The notes beneath the pieces are model-generated. The model saw only the letters and a list, made by a program, of their open reading frames with translations. It was not told the origin of the DNA and ran no database searches. Of a stretch of 64,000 nucleotides of DNA, positions 54,696 through 64,000 are shown one piece after another (within the stretch, counting starts at the first letter, position 1; every line of letters starts with the position of its first letter). Both the position numbers and the translations under genes were made by a program. The stretch covers positions 69,067,807-69,131,806 of the forward strand of contig NC_088204.1 in the NCBI RefSeq assembly GCF_037126465.1, in the 5' to 3' direction. The stretch comes from Ornithodoros turicata. Lineage: Eukaryota; Arthropoda; Arachnida; Ixodida; Argasidae.

Positions 54696-55233
54696 CGTAA
54701 TGTCGAAACAGCCAGCAAGCGGATTACACACAGATAAATGTTTCTTAGTATACGGCACTTAGAACTGCAGCTTTTTTTGTTGTTTCTCTTTCTTTCTTTT
54801 ATTGATAGATTTATTTTTATTATTATCTTTATTTTATTTATTTATTTTCATGAACGCTCCACGTGAACCAATAAGAAAACTCGATCAAGCGACCGCTGCT
54901 AATTATTTCCGCCCACGCAATGAGCAACAGTCTTTTCCAGAACCCAAATTCGCGTTCGCGAAGCAAGGAAAACCAACGGCAGCGACGGGGGAGGGGAGAT
55001 ATATTTATTAGACGAAAAAAAAAAACGGGCTGAGGGTCAGCCAAACGGGACGTCGGCTTGCTATTCCAAAAATACATAAATAAATAAATAAATAAAATTA
55101 AGAAATAGGAGATAAATAAACGGACGCGACGGAACAGCACGTTAGTTAGTTGGCTATTAGGTTAGTAAAAGTTCGATGTTTGCATTTTCATGTTCAGGTT
55201 AGTCTAAGTGGGCTTTGGCAGTTTCCGCGCAGA
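54696..55233. other. Non-coding flank with A/T simple sequence
   Basis: TTTATT-rich at 54790-54850 and (TAAA)n at about 55075-55097. No gene. Confidence 0.5.
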
Positions 55234-56135
55234 AATAGCCAGATAACATTTATTTATGGTGGTTTATTTTTCAACGGGGACTTCGATCACGTTATTTTGA
55301 GATACGGCCAATTTTTCGAGACCGGTTCCCTGGATTTTCCATCTTTCGACAATCCTTGCTAGTTGCACGTTGGATGACCCAAAACCTGTACCCGTCTGTC
55401 GTTGCACGGCGAACAAAGGGAGGCCTTCTGTGGAAGATAAGAAAAAACTCCGGGTCACTGAGGATTCTCCGCTGAACTAGTGTCTACAGTGAACGAAAGG
55501 TCCGGTGTAATGTGAAGTACCCTGTGAAAACCAAGGAGTGTCTAAAAATATAGTACAGTCAAACTCCTTTATAGCGAACACCTTTTTAACGAAAATACCA
55601 CTACAGCAAATTTTTTTTGCGGTCCCGCTGGAGCCTATAGGTCCAATAATGGACATCCTTTTTAACGAAAATTCCTTTACTGCGAATTTTTTTTGCTGTC
55701 CCCTGAGCTTCGTTGTAAAGGAGTTTGACTGTACTGAAGTTTCCGGGTAATAATCAGAGCGTTATGAGACGAAAATCGTGCTCCGAGACCTCGTCGCGCG
55801 TCAAGTTCCTTTCATTTTATCTTATTCGTTTATACATAAAGATGGAGTTCAAGGAGTTATTCCGAAATCCTAAGCTGTTTGGAGAAGGCGTTTGATCGAA
55901 GACCGCTTGGTCGCAAGCCGGTTGGTCGACGCCGTCTGTTCGAAAGACGTTTTTTCGAAGGGAGTTCGAAGCTGGCAGAGTGTCATTAGCTCCTCTTTCT
56001 TTGTAACTTTTGATTCGAACATATGGAGCATGAGGCAATCAGTGTCCTCTCCTTTTTTGTTTCTTTCCTGCTTCTTTTTCAGCTAAAGAGGGGAGACCAC
56101 TGGTCATTTGCAGAAAGGTTTTATTGGTATCCACG
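55234..56135 (+). repeat. Repeat flanking the Polinton, right copy
   Basis: Collinear with 39538-40215 (ATAGCCAGATAACATTTATT, then TCCTAAGCTGTTTGGAGAAG to GGGGAGACCACTGGTCA). It differs by the 176-bp MITE at 55556 and about 75 further bases between the two blocks. Confidence 0.7.
55556..55731. mobile_element. pogo/Tigger-type MITE, 176 bp, TA duplication
   Basis: Ends CAGTCAAACTCCTTTATAGC and the inverse CGTTGTAAAGGAGTTTGACTG, flanked on both sides by TA. The inner part repeats TTTTTAACGAAAAT and GCRAATTTTTTTTGC words. CAGT(C/T)AAACTC ends with TA duplications are typical of pogo-like elements. Non-autonomous. It lies inside the right copy of the Polinton-flanking repeat and is absent from the left copy. 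Confidence 0.85.
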
Positions 56136-56515
56136 AATAAAACCTTTCTACAAACGAACACCACAGCCTTCTGGCTTTTTACTCTCTCCCACCCGAAAGG
56201 AAATAAAATTGAATTGAATTGAATAGAACAATGCGGGCGGAAGTATCCCGCGTAGCTGTAGGACACATACCGAACAAAATGTCTTCAAGTTGGGAGCAGC
56301 CAATAGTCTGTGCTTCTTCTGGGCACCCTTTTCATTGCTGGGATCCGAAATGGGATAGTGATATGTGCACGAAAGGCACTCGAAGTCTGAATGCTAAGAA
56401 GGAAATTTCGCCATAGTATAAAATACAGATATTGTATTAACAGCCATATAAAACTTCAGTTCAATCTTGTTAGAGTATGCCTCTGCTCCAAACGAAGCAA
56501 TAAAAAAATCAATCA
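56136..56515. other. Non-coding stretch
   Basis: No gene recognised apart from the pentamer tail. Confidence 0.4.
56209..56226 (+). repeat. (ATTGA)n pentamer tail
   Basis: AATAAA followed by ATTGAATTGAATTGAAT, like a retroposon 3' tail. Compare the ATTCA tail at 11160-11189. Confidence 0.5.
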
Positions 56516-56650
56516 AACGACCGCTGCCGTTTCGATCAAACGGTGTTCGATCAAACGGCTTTCCTTCTTGCGGAGACGATTTCTCCGGGGGACATTTTTC
56601 CCTGGGGACGGTTCTTCCTGGGGACATTTTTTTCTGGGGAGGAAAATCCG
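56516..56650. repeat. Two adjoining minisatellites (about 15- and 16-bp periods)
   Basis: First TTTCGATCAAACGG / GTTCGATCAAACGG units (56537-56568), then three to four GGGGACRTTTTTCCCT-like units (56586-56645). The first type resembles the GATCGAAAGCC words in the Polinton-flanking repeat at 39950 and 55895. Confidence 0.6.
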
Positions 56651-58074
56651 GCATCTCGGGCGAGCTTTGATTATATGAAACGACTTCTCCATGATCATTC
56701 CTTCATTTGGCAACTAGCGCTCATATTCATCTCTGGACTCTGGATTTTGTAATTGCATCTGTGTTGCCCTTCAAGAATAGTGATCTTCCTAAAATACGCA
56801 TAAATTTGGCTCACATGGTGTCCAGTGCTTCAGCTTTTCCACGACCGAATTTCACGTTTTCAAGTTCGGATTTAATTAACTGAGACCTCAGCATCCAACA
56901 CAACGAAATCTGGAGTAAAAATTTACGCTTCAGAAGTTCTTCTTAAAAAAGAAAAGAAAGCATATATTATGCTGTCCCACATAATAAGGAGGCCGAACTG
57001 CACTTTTTTGCAACACTCAAACAAGAACCTGTTATGTTGTCAGGTGACCATTGTTATTATTTTTCTACTCAGTGGCCTTCTATTTTTTGCCGAATCGTTC
57101 CTCTTGGGGTCCAGAAAAAAAAAGACTGCGTTGGGAATATCGCGACTCCCGCAGCGAGGCCTTGGTTTCCGTGTGTGGACCCGAAGCCTTTATCGCCCTT
57201 CACCTCCTTTGTACGGTATTGCAAACTGGCCCACCAGAACAAAGGGAGTCCCCTGACACTGGGGTTGTCGACTGACATCACTTTTCTGAGCGGGTGTAAG
57301 GTGAAAGAAGAAGAAGGGAGAACATGGGGGAAAGGAGCCTTTCAAATATGTTTACTGAAGTTTCCGGGTAATAATAAGAAGTCTGTTCTACGACGGAAAT
57401 TTTTAAAAGTCTTTTGCGCCAATGCCTTGTAAACGAATTCAGATATTTGATATGCTTACTCACCAGAAATATACATATCAAAATGTCATTTTTGCATGAA
57501 TAATAGAGTTATTATCAAGCTAAACTGCATGTAAGCGAGTGCAGAAAAAAAAGGAATACCGTTTCGAGCACTAGATTTTCCAGACTGGCATTGTAAGCGC
57601 GGTGTGTAGGCAATGTTTATCGCCTAATTTACAGCCGCTGGTAGATCCAGTTGAGAGCCTCCGAGATACTGGCATCCGTACTATCCGATGACACTTATAC
57701 GTCGGCATACAGTAAGTATGCACTAGTTAAACAATACGAAGAGCAACTAAAAATTCCATAATCAGTCAGTACCGGCGCCAGTAACTTGTGAAAACAATAA
57801 TTATAGCATAAATATATAACAACAAAATAAAAATAAAGTACTCATATAGCAATAGGAGACAAGCAAAAAGACGTGAATGTCTCGAATTGAACTGCGCATC
57901 TTTCGTGGCAAAGTCCGACACTTTACCTCTAGACGAACAGCGCAGAGGGCACGGGCCGCCTTATACTCGCGAGGTCAACCATGCACAATGGGGATTATTT
58001 CGGGAGTTGGAGGCGAACGGCGTGATAAGGACGGGAAGCGTGGCGCCATCTAGAATCGGGAAAATCGTGAATCG
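56651..58074. other. Non-coding stretch
   Basis: No recognisable gene. TACTGAAGTTTCCGGGTAAT at about 57354 also occurs at 55733-55752, another small dispersed repeat. Confidence 0.4.
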
Positions 58075-58460
58075 GAGTTGCTCCCCGACCTGAACATTTC
58101 TAAGACAGCAGTCATGTCTTTCACTAGAAAGCAGCATCCATGTCGTTATACTTACTCCCTCGACTCTGTTCATATTAGACGCGAATCGTCCATTAAAGAC
58201 TTGGGCCTTCATCTTGACAGCTCTTAAACTTTTCACACGCATGTAACTCAGCTGTGCACCTCTGCGATACGTAAACTCGGCATCACCTCGCGGCACGAAA
58301 AACTTTCAGGATGCACCTTGTTTCTTTCGCCTATTCTTCACCACCATCCCTCTTCTTGAATTTGCATCAGTGGCCTGGACCTGCCTCAATATCACTCAGT
58401 CCGCTGAAATAGAAAACGTTCAGCGACGCTTCATCTCTGTTTTTCATCTTCGCCATCTTG
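58075..58460 (+). pseudogene. LINE reverse transcriptase fragment (post-palm region)
   Basis: Encodes LNISKTAVMSFTRK, then SIKDLGLHLDSS, a stop, and TFHTHVTQL...AIRKLGI. This is the order seen after the YADD box in CR1/Jockey-type LINE polymerases (the SK...xMxF box and the K.LGV.lDs..tF..Hv box). Two or more frameshifts follow. No catalytic residue is included. Confidence 0.7.
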
Positions 58461-60866
58461 GCTGCAGCACTTACTATAACTAGTTTAATTAAGTTTAATT
58501 AAATTACGTTTCGACGTGATAATGGTGAATTATATTTAAATATATTATATAGTGAAATATAATACACAGAACAATGGCGCGGTTTATTTGATACTATGGA
58601 TTCAATCATGCCATGTTTTCTAACATGACAGGACTAATCGCACGAATATTTGAATTTCACGAAACATGCTCAGGTTCACAGCAAGCTTAGGTCATTCCAT
58701 TGTTTGTGACCCCTTAGCACGTCAACGCGGTTATCTGAACCTAATTGATCGTCGTGTTTGAAACTCATACGTATTTCAGTAGAATTAAAATAATTCAAAT
58801 CAATATCTGGTTCTCCAAAGCCTTACCTACGTCGTTACAGACTACTGGTTGCGTTTCAAGTGAAAATAAACAGCTTTAACGATGCTCAGAACATACTGAT
58901 ATTCGGTTAATGGTTTCTCTGATCCAGTAGGTTTTGTAGTTACGGTAACGAGCATCCCATTTTTCTATAACCCTCTTTGTTTATACCTTTCTGGGCACCA
59001 CAGGACTTCGATCCTTATTGTGAAGGGGGTCATTATTTCATTGCCCGTATCACCACCAGCAATGGGGTAGAGTGATGCCCCCGGTGATGGAACTCCCTAG
59101 CCATCATCCAGTAATAAAGTTGTTGTTAGATGAGCCTGAGTATGTGCTCAGATATCTGTAACGAACTATATCTTGTTTTTTTTTTAATTCCTTGCGACCG
59201 CCGCGAAGCAAGTGTAGCTATCAGCAGCGTTGAGACGTGAAGAAATGGAGAGGGACACCAGGAAGGAGTACTGGACAGAGGGGGTTAGTATGCGTCGTAG
59301 GCCATCCTCAGGGGAAACTATGACGTCTTTCGTATGAAAAGTCCGACGGAAACTCCAGGAAAAACCACCTCAGACACCACAGCTGGTGGCGGGTTCGAAC
59401 CCTGACAAACGTTTTCTGCAACAGGTGTGAATCGCACACAGCACCTACAGTATCATGACATATTAATAAATTTTTACTACAAGTAATACCACAAACAAAC
59501 ACATTCACCCGTGGTGTTACTGAAATGTTCTTAGAAAAGTTTCCTCTTGACGTGCCGTCCTGACAGCACATGCCTCGATTGCGTACGCTTCCACTGAGGA
59601 ACCGATCTAACCCGACCTTAACCATGTTGCATATTGCTCTCGCTTTACCCCTTTTACCCCTTACTTTCGGGTTCTTTAGTGTCGTGCATCCCGTATTTAT
59701 ACGGAGAACTCCCATTTGAAACAGGGAGCCTACTACAGCAACCTGTGCCGCTCAGGCAGGTCTCTTAGAGAAAACCGTATGAAGAGTATGTTTTAGCTTG
59801 ACATTGCACATTGCACTTATTTTTATCGTGTGCAATGCCGCACTGTGCTACACTTCTCCTAGCCTTGTAATCTGAAACACTACTTCACTTTTTTGAGAAA
59901 TAATCGCGAATAATGTCATAAAAATAGTTACTACACATCATTGTATGATTGCCTTGGCGTTTGAGAGCTAATGGAATATTGGCCGTTGCGTTTCTATGGA
60001 AACTAGATGTACCCTGTATTGCATGATTCTGAATTTTCGTTTTATTGAAATACTGTTAAATAAATGTTACTGTCAGTGACCGTCTGCACAGATCAGAGAT
60101 ATTTTATGGGTTATTGCACATTTGGTTTATTTAGAACAAAAAACATATTAGTCATTTGTATTATGTTTTGGTACGAAGTCTTGTTGTCAATACAGAACAT
60201 CTGAAAAAGTGCATTTGTCTGAATCGCAAAACGTCTGTTTACCTGTGCTCAGTGCATGAATAGATGCTAGTAGAGTGTGTAGCGTATAGTAATTTCCTTT
60301 TTAGAGGCAGCACGCGTCTTGAGTTGAGGTCAGCAATTTTCTTTCTGCCGTTTTTTTTTTTTTTTTTTTCAACGTCGGCCATATTTCATTTTCTGTTTTT
60401 CCAGATCTTTGTTTCGCGCATTTCCCCATAGCATATGTGCGCAGCGGTTTTAAAAGCATAAACAGAGAAATATAAGTACTTCCATGACCACTAAGCCCAA
60501 AAAATCTCAGCAAGGCATATGCAACAGTGACATTTCCTTCCTAAGAGAAGACAAATACTATACAAAACTTGTCTTCTTGAGCTTCCTTAACTAATTGATA
60601 CTACTTGATATTGCCTTTTTTACTCCTCCCCCGTGGGAAGAGACGTGGGAGGAGAAAACGTTTTCAAGCCGAGCATTACCGCCAAGCATGCTTTCTCCGT
60701 AACGGAATAATTGATTTCCGCCGGCGACAGTGTGTGACTAGCGAACGCGACCGTACTCCTCTAGCCGCACTGCTCGCACCTCAAAATCGCTTGCATCAGT
60801 TTCCATAACGAAGGACTTATTCAAGCGTGGCAACCACAATGTATCTGTATTCGCTATTGCTTGTGT
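58461..60866. other. Non-coding stretch
   Basis: No gene recognised. Includes the SINE-like 3' end at 59053, an isolated B-box-like GGTTCGAACCC at about 59393 and a T20-type run at 60350-60369. Confidence 0.4.
59053..59130 (+). repeat. Dispersed SINE-like 3' end, copy 2
   Basis: Same orientation and word order as 27529-27609 (CACCAGCAATGGGGTAGAGT ... AATAAAGTTGTTGTTAG). Confidence 0.7.
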
Positions 60867-61400
60867 TTATGAGGAAAATGCCCCCTCCTGTCTGGGAACC
60901 CAAACCCACTGGGAATTCTTCTCCAGTAATTTGTAAAGTGGCTTAGCCAGAGTCGCACATTCCGGAATGAACTGGCAACAAAAGTCAAGCATCCACAGGA
61001 ACCTCTGCAAGCTCATGACGTCACGCGAACAAGGATACTCGACTATTCCTCTGTACTTTTCCTCGTTCGGACTCCGCGTGCCGTGATCAACTACATGCCC
61101 TTGGAGATCGACCTTAGGCGATGCAATTTGAACCTTTCCGGGGTTAGTCGTCATCCGACGTCCCTCATCCTATTTAGGACAGTACCCAAGTGAAGATGCT
61201 CATCGAACGACTAGGAAAATACCACCACATCGTCCATGTAAGCCACAGATTGAACTTCGCGTCACCCAGCACGACGTCCATTATCGTCTGAAAACTGGCA
61301 TACGAGTTGGATAATCCAACGACGGGTTGCAAGAATTCCTCCCTAGAACGCTGCCGAAAGTCCGCCATTGAGGTGAAAGGCTTCTGCAGCCTTCCCCATC
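60867..61400 (-). pseudogene. Ty3/Gypsy pol fragment (RT palm to connection)
   Basis: On the minus strand, reading from 61377: VVGLSNSYASFQTIMDVVLG (RT box just before the palm), then the catalytic YMDDVVVFS at about 61215-61240 in a shifted frame that meets a stop. After a further shift come FDEHLHLG, then NEEKYRGIVEYP, RFLWMLDFCCQFIPE and AKPLYKLLEKNSQWVW, the RT-RNase H junction typical of Gypsy elements. No LTR, integrase or gag was identified nearby. It is an old broken copy. Confidence 0.75.
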
Positions 61401-62219
61401 ACGTGGCATCCCCCACTATCGCTACTGAAAAAACTTACCCTAGCACTACCTCGTCTGATGCTCTAAGCGAAACCTGATAGGGCTCCATCCCTAAGAGGAA
61501 GTGGGCTTCCGACTTTCTATCAGAGTACCCGGAGCACGTCGGAATAGCCATACTCGGAATGAGCCGTGGGGTAAAGTGGATTGCGGGCTAAACTGCACGG
61601 CATTTAACTGCTGGATCAGTCAAGCGACAATAATTTGTCACTTGTAGAAATAAGCACGCGGTATTTACCGCTTGCGGAGCAGTAAGCTGCACATTTACAG
61701 CAGCCCCTGTGTTAACCTGGACATTGCCAAGGCCACCACTTGCTCCCGCAGCTTCAAGACTCTTTCCGTCATCGTTTGCTCCTGGCTCCGTTTGGTCATC
61801 GTTAGACCGTGTGAAAACTCGTTCAATGCAATTACCGTTTCTATGAAATCTTCCCATTTTACAAACACCGCAAAACTATGACCGGATGCCACTAAGGTAA
61901 ATTTTTCAATTTGTAATTGCGAATTGGTGTGAAATAGAGGTAAATGGCAAGGTAGATTTACATCGTACATCACACGCTCTTCCGCGAGGCACCTTGGTGA
62001 TTAAACTGCTTATTGTTATTCCACTAAACACCTAAAGTGACACCTAATTGCGTTGTATCCTTACCTGTATTGTATTCTTACTAAGTACCGCAACTTCATT
62101 AGGCCCTTCGAGTGAACCACCGCAATATTCCCTGTTGGTTTGGCACGTGGCCCCTCTAAGCGCAGTACAAATTGCGCCGTTTACCAGTTTGGATAGCATC
62201 GCCATTCTCAAGAATAGCA
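61401..62219. other. Intergenic; upstream region of the lipocalin-like gene
   Basis: No TATA box was obvious before 62220. Minus-strand frames at 61588-61973 have no recognisable family and may be further Gypsy debris. Confidence 0.35.
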
Positions 62220-63829
62220 ATGTACTTCAAGCTTGTCGTCCTAGCAATTTGCGTCGTCGCAGGTTATGCGGACGGAACTGGCCGGAATCTGGACGTATGG
62301 GAGGTAACAAACTTCTATAGTTCATAACGCTCCTGTTTCGCACGCTACAAGAAGGTAACTGCATTATATTGGCAACTGTGAAAAATACGATACGGCTCAC
62401 TCGAGGGTCATTTGGAAAACCATCCGGTACCAATAGGAAAAAGTATAGTTGCCTGAACAGATTATGTGTATTGACTCGTAGTTGCTTCGTAGAGTGAGAA
62501 GCCTATTGAGAGCTAAGTCTAAGCGCAGGAGTGTCCTGCTAAGAATGTAGCAAAGACATATTTATTTCGTTTCTATACAATGACATAATGTCTACGAAAT
62601 GACGTATTAATTTCAATATAGTCGAACTTTGCCCCCAAAAGGCACCCCAAAAACGTTTTAACCTCATGCTGTGTGTATATGATTGGCGGAAAAGACCACG
62701 AATATCGCAAGAACTAGCGGCAGATTTCGCCATTATGTACTGTCTTAATGAATCTAGCTTGATCTCTGTTGCTGTCGTTTATCAGCATTGTCAATATCAT
62801 TTACTAGGGTAGTAAGCTTGACTTTCTCGGGTAGTAAAACTTGCATTCCGTGACCTGTGTTCCGTTCCATACGGTACCAGGGAATGTGGTACTGTCTAAT
62901 TAACATCGACTTTCGCGATACGCCAATAAATGCTGTGATTATTTATGTCCTTCATGTTTAACAAAGCGCATATCTTTGCAGTGCGCTATTCAACTTCGTT
63001 GAACGAAAGTTATGTACCATGGGTGGTTCCACAATGCGTCCGCGCTCTCTCTTTCCAGACGTATAAGCAGTCTGATGTCTTCTTCTTACTGAGAAGCACA
63101 TACCGAGTGTCGGATAGACCTTGCTGGTACTCAAGAGTTATCCACAGACATCCTGGAAACCACAGCCTTCTACAATACATGGGAAGTTACAACCAAACGG
63201 AAGGAAAGTAGTAAGTTAGGTTTCCTTATTCACTTGAGATTTCGCAGTACACTGCTTCAACTCACCTCGTCCGAATTGCAGCACCAAAGTCGAAGTGTAT
63301 GTAACTACTAGAGCAGAAAGCAAAGGAGGGCCGAAGAATATTATGGGAGTTTCGTTCTATGGATACAAGAATCCACGTAAGTACACATGTCAGGGCAGAA
63401 ATCACTGGGAGAAAAAGTGATATCCTAGTGCCGACGCGCAGGTCATAACTGAATAATACATTTGCATTGACATGCGCATTTTACGCAGTAACACGCGGAA
63501 CCAAGAATCATTGTTATTTCAAGACGAGGTAGCATTACTACCAATAGCGTATATTTCGCGAAGTGCTGAAGAGTAGTGTATAATGCTCTTTGCGTGGCTT
63601 TTTTGGTGAAACAACCTTGTTGATCTGATACCAGTCGTTAAAGAAGCTCGTATGTCTTTTTTGTAATGAGTTGGTGCAGTAGAAGTCGTTCCCGTAGAAT
63701 TTACTGAGCGTTGTTTCTTCCAATACCTAGGCATTGAATACAAGCTCCTGTTTGATGATAGAAGTGGCTGTGCACTTCTGAAAGTAATAAAGGATGATCG
63801 AAAGGAAGTCACGAAAAAGTGGATTGGCG
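62220..63829 (+). CDS. Tick lipocalin-like secreted protein gene, 3' end beyond window
   Basis: Exon 1 (62220-62303) encodes a signal peptide (MYFKLVVLAICVVAGYADGT) and ends GTAACA. Three further exons join in phase: 62982-63210 (acceptor TATCTTTGCAG, donor GTAAGT; contains PWVVPQCVRALSFQTYK and HSLLQYMGSYNQTEG), 63282-63376 (acceptor CGAATTGCAG; contains KNIMGVSFYGYKN) and 63731-63829 (contains IEYKLLFDDRSGCALLKVIK; donor GTAAGT). Cysteine placement and the 'Y-x-L-x-x-x-D-x-x-x-C-x-x-L-x-V' strand are those of tick salivary lipocalins (histamine/serotonin-binding family), which bind host amines or lipids in saliva. Exon 1 ends in phase 0 while the next needs phase 1, so one exon between 62304 and 62981 was not found. 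The last exon(s) lie outside the window. Ligand specificity cannot be read. Confidence 0.65.
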
Positions 63830-64000
63830 GTAAGTCTCACTGAAGAACAGTAATATTCAAGCTGGTCTGCACGATCGAGACCAACTCCAGGGTCCAAAGT
63901 AAAATGTGTAACGACTTTAGCAACAGCACGTTTCGGGGTTCAGGAGTAGGTGCTTTACGGATATATTTTACAAGCACATTTAGCTTGGGAACGTCGCTTT

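Noticed and set aside
59385..59410. tRNA gene at the GGTTCGAACCC site
   Set aside because: A B-box-like word is present but no A box at the right distance and no acceptor-stem pairing; probably SINE debris.
63519..63812. 97-codon minus-strand frame at the right edge
   Set aside because: It overlaps the plus-strand lipocalin-like exon, which has correct splice borders and phase.

Overview
The window is animal nuclear DNA, most likely from an ixodid (hard) tick. It has spliced genes with GT-AG introns and a tRNA-derived SINE of the type common in tick genomes. It also holds many short palindromic MITEs, degenerate LINE, Gypsy and PIF/Harbinger copies, and at the right edge a multi-exon gene that reads like a tick salivary lipocalin. 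There are no bacterial operons, CRISPR arrays or rRNA genes. Most of the window is transposon debris with a few host exons between.

Positions 1-30,000 hold inverted-repeat regions (699-5714; 8867-11406 with a LINE fragment nested in one arm; 12913-14829), several MITEs and hairpins, a SINE, a probable THAP-like host gene on the minus strand (18808-19776), promoter-like CpG islands with candidate first exons (about 11.6, 20.6-22.7 kb), two in-phase terminal exons of an unrecognised minus-strand gene (25122-25392), a LINE fragment (26540-27096) and an LTR-like sequence (28167-28526). Positions 30,300-36,725 are a LINE split by a complete 4.7-kb PIF/Harbinger transposon. That transposon has a decayed DDE transposase and a four-exon Myb/SANT accessory gene that is still almost intact. 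A broken Mutator-like gene fragment follows at 37.2-38.0 kb.

The centrepiece is 40337-54689: a 14,353-bp Polinton/Maverick (adintovirus-like) element with long terminal inverted repeats (793 and 878 bp), termini starting AGTAGTATAG, and a perfect 6-bp target duplication (AATGTT). It carries, in order, the FtsK/HerA-type packaging ATPase, a pX-like peptide gene, an unnamed conserved gene, the retrovirus-type integrase, the penton-like minor capsid, a small basic virion-like protein, the double-jelly-roll major capsid, the adenain-like protease, a small minus-strand gene, an array of hairpin-bearing tandem repeats, protein-primed DNA polymerase B, and a signal-peptide-bearing cysteine-rich cargo gene. 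Integrase, capsid, protease and polymerase genes are all broken by frameshifts and stops. The ATPase, the small core-like gene, the minus-strand gene and the secreted cargo gene remain open. The element is therefore an immobile provirus-like copy, although its boundaries are well preserved.

To the right of the Polinton come a second copy of the repeat that also lies on its left, a pogo/Tigger-type MITE, minisatellite-like repeats, a LINE fragment (58.1 kb) and a Gypsy pol fragment (60.9-61.4 kb). At the right edge is the lipocalin-like host gene (62220-63829, running off the window), with a signal-peptide exon and three mutually in-phase downstream exons.
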